A stretch of 10,588 bases of DNA from positions 1 to 10,588 of the forward strand of contig CAYZMU010000040.1 in the NCBI GenBank assembly GCA_964479595.1, read 5' to 3'. Below the pieces are notes generated by a model that ran no database searches, had not been told where the DNA came from, and saw only the letters and a list, made by a program, of their open reading frames with translations. Of the stretch, positions 6,788 through 10,588 are shown piece by piece. The position numbers were made by a program, and so were the translations under genes. The stretch comes from Firm-04 sp964479595. Its GTDB lineage: Bacteria > Bacillota > Clostridia > Oscillospirales > Ruminococcaceae. The first letter of the stretch is position 1. Each line of letters begins with the position of its first letter.

Positions 6788-7656
6788 AGCGGAATGTGAA
6801 AGGGGCGCTTTGCGAAACTGTCTAAAAACCGGACCATCTCCCGGGCGCGCGCGGGGTCGCCGACATCCGTTTTGCACCACAGCGCGAACGTCTCCCCGCT
6901 GCCCGTCCCGAAATGATAGCCGCTCTCGCCCAGCCGAGAACGCGCCCGCTCCACGGTCTCTCTCGGCTCAAACAGCTTATAGCCGTAGCGTTTGGAAAGC
7001 TCCGCCGCCAGATTCCCCGATTCCTGCGGGGTCGGGAAGTTTAGCACACAAGGGTTTTTCCCGCCTTTGACAAACGCCCGTAAATCCGTCGCGTGAATCG
7101 TCGCGCCGCCGAACAGCCCCGCGCTCTGCGAAACGCCGTAGCGCACCACGCAGGTGTCCGAAACATAGACCCCCCACTGCTCCGAGCCGTCCGTTTTGAA
7201 TACCGCGATAATGTCCCCGCAGCGCGCCTGCATGGGTTTCGGTTTTGTGACGGCGGTTTGCGCCACGGGCGGTGCGGCGGGTTTTGCCACAGGCGGCGTG
7301 TTGGGCTTTGTAATGGGCGGTGTACTCGGGTTTGCGACGGGCGGTGTGTCGGGTTTTGTTACAGGCGGCGCGGCGGGCCTTGGCAGCGCGGAAAGGCTTC
7401 GCATCTGCGCCTCGAGGCGGTCCCGCGGTCCGTTCGCGATTTCCCCGCGCGGCGAGATGATACGGCATTCCCCCGTCACCACGTGCCGCTGCAGGGTATA
7501 TTCCCCGGTGTAGTCCAAGTCCTCCCAGCAGTATTCCTTCTCCAAGACATAATCTTTCTGCGGCGTCGGCTGGTCGTTTTTGTGCCGCTGCGTGAAGTCA
7601 TCCATCTTGCGCGAGAGGCTGTCCATACTCTTGCTTACCATATCCAGAAATCCCAC
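6788..7656 (-). CDS. LRAT-like domain protein lacking catalytic residues, C-terminus lost in gap
   Basis: 289 residues are visible. Order: an amphipathic N-terminal segment (1-30, no signal peptide), an uncharacterised region (31-92), five tandem 8-residue proline-rich units (95-134), then an LRAT/NlpC-P60-like domain from about 146. Support for LRAT (PF04970) is the pair GDIIAVF...WGVYVSD.CVV (147-171) and RARSRLGESGYHFGTGSGETFALWCKT (from 237), which line up with the HWxxYVGDGxVVH and NCEHFxxWC motifs. Known LRAT enzymes use His, His and Cys in a thiol acyltransferase/phospholipase mechanism; here the equivalent positions are Gln160, Arg172 and Gly254, and the second motif His is Thr256. 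It therefore looks like a pseudoenzyme. The alignment is by eye and from memory. GTG 7656 was chosen because AAAGGGGG lies about 9 nt upstream. It starts 63 nt after the cellobiose phosphorylase stop on the same strand and may share its transcript. Confidence 0.7.
7255..7374 (-). repeat. Five 24-bp tandem repeats encoding a proline-rich linker
   Basis: Units at 7351-7374, 7327-7350, 7303-7326, 7279-7302 and 7255-7278 encode AAPPVTKP, DTPPVANP, STPPITKP, NTPPVAKP and AAPPVAQT. The units are in frame, diverged at third positions, and separate the N-terminal region from the LRAT-like domain. They are coding repeats, not a CRISPR array: there are no spacers. Confidence 0.85.
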
Positions 7657-7686
7657 GCGCGCGCCCCCTTTGAAAGCCCTGAAATT

Positions 7687-7712
7687 CGGCGCGGAGAAAA
7701 GCCCCCGCGCCG
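7687..7712 (-). promoter_or_regulatory. Hairpin between cellobiose phosphorylase and LRAT-like gene
   Basis: Perfect 8-bp stem CGGCGCGG/CCGCGCCG with a 10-nt loop, 8 nt after the upstream stop codon. The following bases are AATTTC, not a T-run, so it is more likely a transcript-stabilising or partial-attenuation element than a full terminator. Confidence 0.5.
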
Positions 7713-7719
7713 TTGCGAA

Positions 7720-10179
7720 TCAGCCTAAAACTACCGTGACCTTGTGCGTTTCGCCTTTGGGGAAGACCGGCAGCACATTGCCCTCAATCGCCTTGCCGTC
7801 CACCGTGACGCTCCTGACGCCCTTGCAGATGTGGTCCGGATTCTGCACCTCAATGTCGTAGACCGCGCCTCTGAAAGTCCGCTCGACCGTGAAGCCGTCC
7901 CACTCGTGCGGAATGCTCGGGTCAATCTTGAGCCCGTCCCAGTCGGGCATGACCCCGAGGATGTACTGCGAGACCGCGACGAAATTCCACGCCGCCGTGC
8001 CCGTCAGCCAGCTGTTCTTCGCCTCGCCGTGGCGCTTGGCGTCCTTGCCCGCGATCATCTGCGCGTAGACATACGGCTCGGTGCGGTGCAGTTCCTGATA
8101 CTTCGCCTCTCTGTAGGCGGGCGCTATCTTGCTGTAGTACTCAAACGCCTTGTCGCCTCTGCCCGCGAACGCCTCCGCGGCGATAATCCACGCGTTGTTG
8201 TGGCAGAAAATGCCCGCGTTTTCCTTGTAGCCAGCCGGGTAGGTGGAAATCTCGCCGTATTCAATATAGTATTTGGTGAAGGCGGGATTGTTGAGCACCA
8301 GCCCGTGCTCGGTGTTTAAGTATTTGTCCACGGAATCCAGCGCCTTGATGTCCAGCCCCTTCTCCTTGCCGACACCCGAAAGCACGCAGAACCCCTGCGG
8401 CTCGATGAAGATCTTGCCCTCTTCGCATTCGTGAGAGCCGACCTTGCGCCCGAAATCATCATACGCGCGCACGAACCATTCGCCGTCCCAGCCCGCGGTC
8501 TCCAGCGCCTGCTTCATCTTATCGATTTCCGCCTGCGCCTCGTCAGCCGCGGCGTTATCGCCTCTGCGGCGGCAAATCGCGACATACTCCGGCCCCGCGA
8601 ACGTGAACAGCCCGCCCACAAAGACGGATTCCGCGACCTGGCTGTACTTGGTGTCGCCGAATTTCGGGGAGGTGTAGGTCTGGAAGGGCTCGCCCGGCGT
8701 ATCCGAGAAGCACGAGAGATTCAGGCAGTCGTTCCAGTCCGCGCGCATGGCAAGCGGCAGCCCGTGGGGGCCCAAATTCTTCGCCACGTGCCAGAAGCTC
8801 TGCTTTAAGTGGTGCAGCAGCGGCTGGGCGCGCGAAACGTCGTTGTCATAAGGCACCTGCTCGTCGAGAATCGCCTCGTCGCCCGTCTCCTTGATATACG
8901 CGGCGGTCGCGAGAATGAGCCACAGCGGGTCGTCGGAGAAATCCCCGCCGATTTCGTCGTTGCCCTTCTTCGTCAGCGGCTGATACTGGTGATAGCAGCC
9001 GCCGTCCTCAAACTGCGTGCTGGCGATATCGATCAGGCGCTCTCTCGCGCGGTCGGGAACCTGATGCACAAAGCCCAGCAGGTCCTGGTTGGAATCTCTG
9101 AAGCCCATGCCGCGCCCGATGCCGCTCTCAAAATAAGACGCGGAACGCGACATGTTGAAAGTCACCATGCACTGGTACTGGTTCCAGATGTTGACCATGC
9201 GGTTTAACTTATCTTCCGGGGTCTTGACGCGGTATTTCGAGAGGAGGTCGCCCCACATCTGACGCAGTTCCTCAAGCGCCGCGTCCACCTTTTCGGAGGT
9301 GTCGAACCGCGCTATCATCTTATGCGCGCGACTCTTGTTCATGGAGCCGTCGGCGTTGAACTTTTCCTCAAACGGATTCTCGACATAGCCCAGAATGAAG
9401 ACATAATCCTTGCTCTCCCCCGCCCCGAGGGTAACTTCTAAGCAATGCGAGGCGATGGGGGACCAGCCGTCCGCGACAGAGTTGGTGCTCTGCCCCGCCA
9501 GAACAGCCTGCGGATTCTCAAAGCCGTTATAGAGCCCGATAAAGGATTCTCTGTCCGTATCGTAGCCCGCAATCGGCGCGTTGACGGAGTAGAACGCGAA
9601 GTGGTCGCGCCGCTCCTTGTATTCGGTCTTGTGATAGAGCGTTGAGCCCTCGATTTCGACTTCGCCCGTGTTGAAGTTGCGCTGGAAGTTCGTGGAGTCG
9701 TCCTGCGCGTTCCACAGGCACCATTCCGCGAACGAGAAGAGCTTGAAAGTCTTGCTCGTCTGCCCCGTGTTCGTCAGGCGCACCCGCTGAATCTCGCCGT
9801 CGAAATCCTGCGGCACAAAGAAGGTAACCTCCGCCCTCACGCCGTTCTTTTCCCCGGTGATGACGGTGTAGCCCATGCCGTGACGGCACTCATAGAAATC
9901 CAGCTCCGTCTTGACAGGCGCCCAGCCCGGATTCCAGACCGTGCCGTTGTCATAGACGTAGAAGTAGCGCCCGCCCATGTCCACCGGGACATTGTTGTAG
10001 CGGTAGCGCGTAATGCGGCGCAGTCTCGCGTCTTTGTAGAAGTGATAGCCCCCCGCCGTGTTGGAAATCAGCGAGAAGAACGACTGCGTGCCCAAGTAGT
10101 TAATCCACGGGTAGGGCGTGCGCGGGGACTCAATGACATATTCCCTGCGCTCGTCATCGAAGTGACCGAATTGCTTCAT
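7720..10179 (-). CDS. Cellobiose phosphorylase (GH94)
   Basis: 819 aa, the usual length for cellobiose phosphorylase (cellodextrin phosphorylases are longer, near 980). It splits cellobiose with phosphate into alpha-glucose-1-phosphate and glucose in the cytoplasm. The sequence follows the clostridial enzymes from end to end: WINYLGTQSFFSLISNTAGG (25-44), a long N-terminal beta-sandwich region, ESGIGRGMGFRDSNQD (351-366), RADWNDCLNL with DWND at 481-484 (the GH94 catalytic-acid region), and EAKNSWLTGTAAWNF near the C-terminus. No signal peptide, fitting intracellular use. Start chosen at ATG 10179, which has AAGGAG about 9 nt upstream and opens the canonical MKxFGxFDD beginning; further upstream codons in the frame overlap the promoter. 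No sugar transporter or regulator is visible beside it. Chitobiose phosphorylase is a less likely alternative. Confidence 0.93.
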   Translation of the reverse strand: MKQFGHFDDERREYVIESPRTPYPWINYLGTQSFFSLISNTAGGYHFYKDARLRRITRYRYNNVPVDMGGRYFYVYDNGTVWNPGWAPVKTELDFYECRHGMGYTVITGEKNGVRAEVTFFVPQDFDGEIQRVRLTNTGQTSKTFKLFSFAEWCLWNAQDDSTNFQRNFNTGEVEIEGSTLYHKTEYKERRDHFAFYSVNAPIAGYDTDRESFIGLYNGFENPQAVLAGQSTNSVADGWSPIASHCLEVTLGAGESKDYVFILGYVENPFEEKFNADGSMNKSRAHKMIARFDTSEKVDAALEELRQMWGDLLSKYRVKTPEDKLNRMVNIWNQYQCMVTFNMSRSASYFESGIGRGMGFRDSNQDLLGFVHQVPDRARERLIDIASTQFEDGGCYHQYQPLTKKGNDEIGGDFSDDPLWLILATAAYIKETGDEAILDEQVPYDNDVSRAQPLLHHLKQSFWHVAKNLGPHGLPLAMRADWNDCLNLSCFSDTPGEPFQTYTSPKFGDTKYSQVAESVFVGGLFTFAGPEYVAICRRRGDNAAADEAQAEIDKMKQALETAGWDGEWFVRAYDDFGRKVGSHECEEGKIFIEPQGFCVLSGVGKEKGLDIKALDSVDKYLNTEHGLVLNNPAFTKYYIEYGEISTYPAGYKENAGIFCHNNAWIIAAEAFAGRGDKAFEYYSKIAPAYREAKYQELHRTEPYVYAQMIAGKDAKRHGEAKNSWLTGTAAWNFVAVSQYILGVMPDWDGLKIDPSIPHEWDGFTVERTFRGAVYDIEVQNPDHICKGVRSVTVDGKAIEGNVLPVFPKGETHKVTVVLG

Positions 10180-10270
10180 GTGGTTACGCTCCTTTTTACA
10201 AGTTTGCCCCCGAAGAAACCGCGCGCGGAGGCTCCCCCCGGCCCCTCCAAAGCGGCTCGGGGAAGTTATC
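10180..10270 (-). promoter_or_regulatory. Structured 5' leader of cellobiose phosphorylase mRNA
   Basis: About 90 nt between the promoter and the start codon. On the minus strand CCCCGA near its beginning can pair with TCGGGG near its end, with GCCGC/GCGGT and GGAGG/CCTCC pairings nested inside, leaving the AAAAAGGAG ribosome binding site outside the stem. This could be an mRNA-stabilising or regulatory leader; it matches no riboswitch that I recognise. Confidence 0.4.
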
Positions 10271-10276
10271 ATTTTG

Positions 10277-10305
10277 ATTATACCACATTTCCCGTAAAAT
10301 TGCAA
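10277..10305 (-). promoter_or_regulatory. Sigma-A promoter of cellobiose phosphorylase
   Basis: On the minus strand: TTGCAA (10300-10305), 17-nt spacer, TATAAT (10277-10282), preceded by TGG (extended -10). The 13 nt AATGTGGTATAAT are identical to those of the tRNA-Val promoter. Confidence 0.85.
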
Positions 10306-10315
10306 GTGCTATTTT

Positions 10316-10360
10316 CACAAAATTTTCGTGTTTATCCTCAGCAATTTACACAAAATTTCG
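10316..10360. promoter_or_regulatory. Possible operator: paired CACAAAATTT motifs upstream of the promoter
   Basis: CACAAAATTTTCGTG (10316-10330, itself nearly palindromic) and CACAAAATTTCG (10349-10360) are direct copies 33 bp apart, about three helical turns, 11 to 55 bp upstream of the -35 of the cellobiose phosphorylase promoter. An activator site or an UP-element-like AT-rich stretch would fit; no regulator family is assignable. No match to a CcpA cre site was seen. Confidence 0.3.
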
Positions 10361-10392
10361 CACAATCCCGGCGCGATACGTTTCAGGGCGCG

Positions 10393-10425
10393 AAAAAACC
10401 CGCCTGAGGGGAACCCCGAGGCGGG
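10393..10425 (-). terminator. Intrinsic terminator of tRNA-Val
   Basis: On the minus strand: CCCGCCT/AGGCGGG stem (10419-10425 and 10399-10405) with an inner GGGG/CCCC pairing and short TT loop, followed by six T (10393-10398). It begins 3 nt after the tRNA and separates it from the downstream cellobiose phosphorylase transcript. Confidence 0.9.
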
Positions 10426-10428
10426 AAA

Positions 10429-10502
<74 letters not shown>

Positions 10503-10512
10503 GCTGTCACCC

Positions 10513-10541
10513 ATTATACCACATTCCAAAGACCTTGTCAA
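10513..10541 (-). promoter_or_regulatory. Consensus sigma-A promoter of tRNA-Val
   Basis: On the minus strand: TTGACA (10536-10541), exactly 17 nt, TATAAT (10513-10518), with TGG before the -10. A perfect consensus, as expected for a strongly expressed tRNA. Confidence 0.9.
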
Positions 10542-10557
10542 GGGGGGCGCGAAAATT

Positions 10558-10583
10558 TTTCTGAAACCATCGTGTCTCAGAAA
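10558..10583. other. Hairpin upstream of the tRNA promoter, possible terminator of an off-window gene
   Basis: TTTCTGAAAC (10558-10567) and GTCTCAGAAA (10574-10583) form a 10-bp stem with one mismatch or wobble and a 6-nt loop. On the minus strand it is followed by AATTTT, a weak T-run, so it may end a gene lying to the right of the window. Confidence 0.4.
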
Positions 10584-10588
10584 TCAAA

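Noticed and set aside
7255..7374. CRISPR-like array
   Set aside because: Repeats are contiguous 24-bp coding units with no spacers and no cas genes nearby.

Overview
The window reads as a GC-rich Firmicutes/Clostridia chromosome, most likely a gut or rumen Oscillospiraceae/Ruminococcaceae-type bacterium assembled as a scaffold. This is inference from three things: near-perfect AAAGGAGG-type ribosome binding sites, canonical TTGACA-17-TATAAT promoters, and clostridial-style proteins (GH94 cellobiose phosphorylase, type-2 IleRS, membrane-anchored HtrA). Two runs of exactly 100 N (1710-1809 and 6688-6787) look like conventional scaffold joins of unknown true length. Linkage across them should not be taken as proven, and both flanking genes at the first join are cut.

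Layout. 1-145: non-coding, with two strong hairpins that look like an interspersed GC-rich repeat. 194-1709 (+): the end of a prophage late region, made of a tail/baseplate-type protein, an unrecognised phage-type protein that lacks a canonical start codon, and a small holin cut by the first gap. 1810-4841 (-): type-2-like isoleucyl-tRNA synthetase with an altered HXGH motif (HHGT), its C-terminus lost in the gap and a consensus promoter upstream. 5095-6600 (+): divergent HtrA/DegP-family serine protease with an N-terminal membrane anchor and a PDZ domain. 6601-6687: hairpin-rich spacer running into the second gap. 6788-7656 (-): a protein with a five-unit proline repeat and an LRAT-like domain whose catalytic His/His/Cys positions are replaced by Gln/Arg/Gly. 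7720-10179 (-): cellobiose phosphorylase, probably the first gene of a transcript that continues into the LRAT-like gene, with a consensus promoter and a structured leader. 10393-10541 (-): tRNA-Val(CAC) with its own consensus promoter and intrinsic terminator.

How the genes work together. IleRS and tRNA-Val are housekeeping translation genes. HtrA is extracytoplasmic protein quality control. Cellobiose phosphorylase is intracellular cello-oligosaccharide catabolism with energy saved as glucose-1-phosphate. The prophage piece is unrelated cargo. I see no complete undescribed multi-gene system. The best leads are the catalytically dead-looking LRAT-like protein behind cellobiose phosphorylase, the start-less phage gene lying in the same frame as its upstream neighbour, and the HHGT-motif IleRS.
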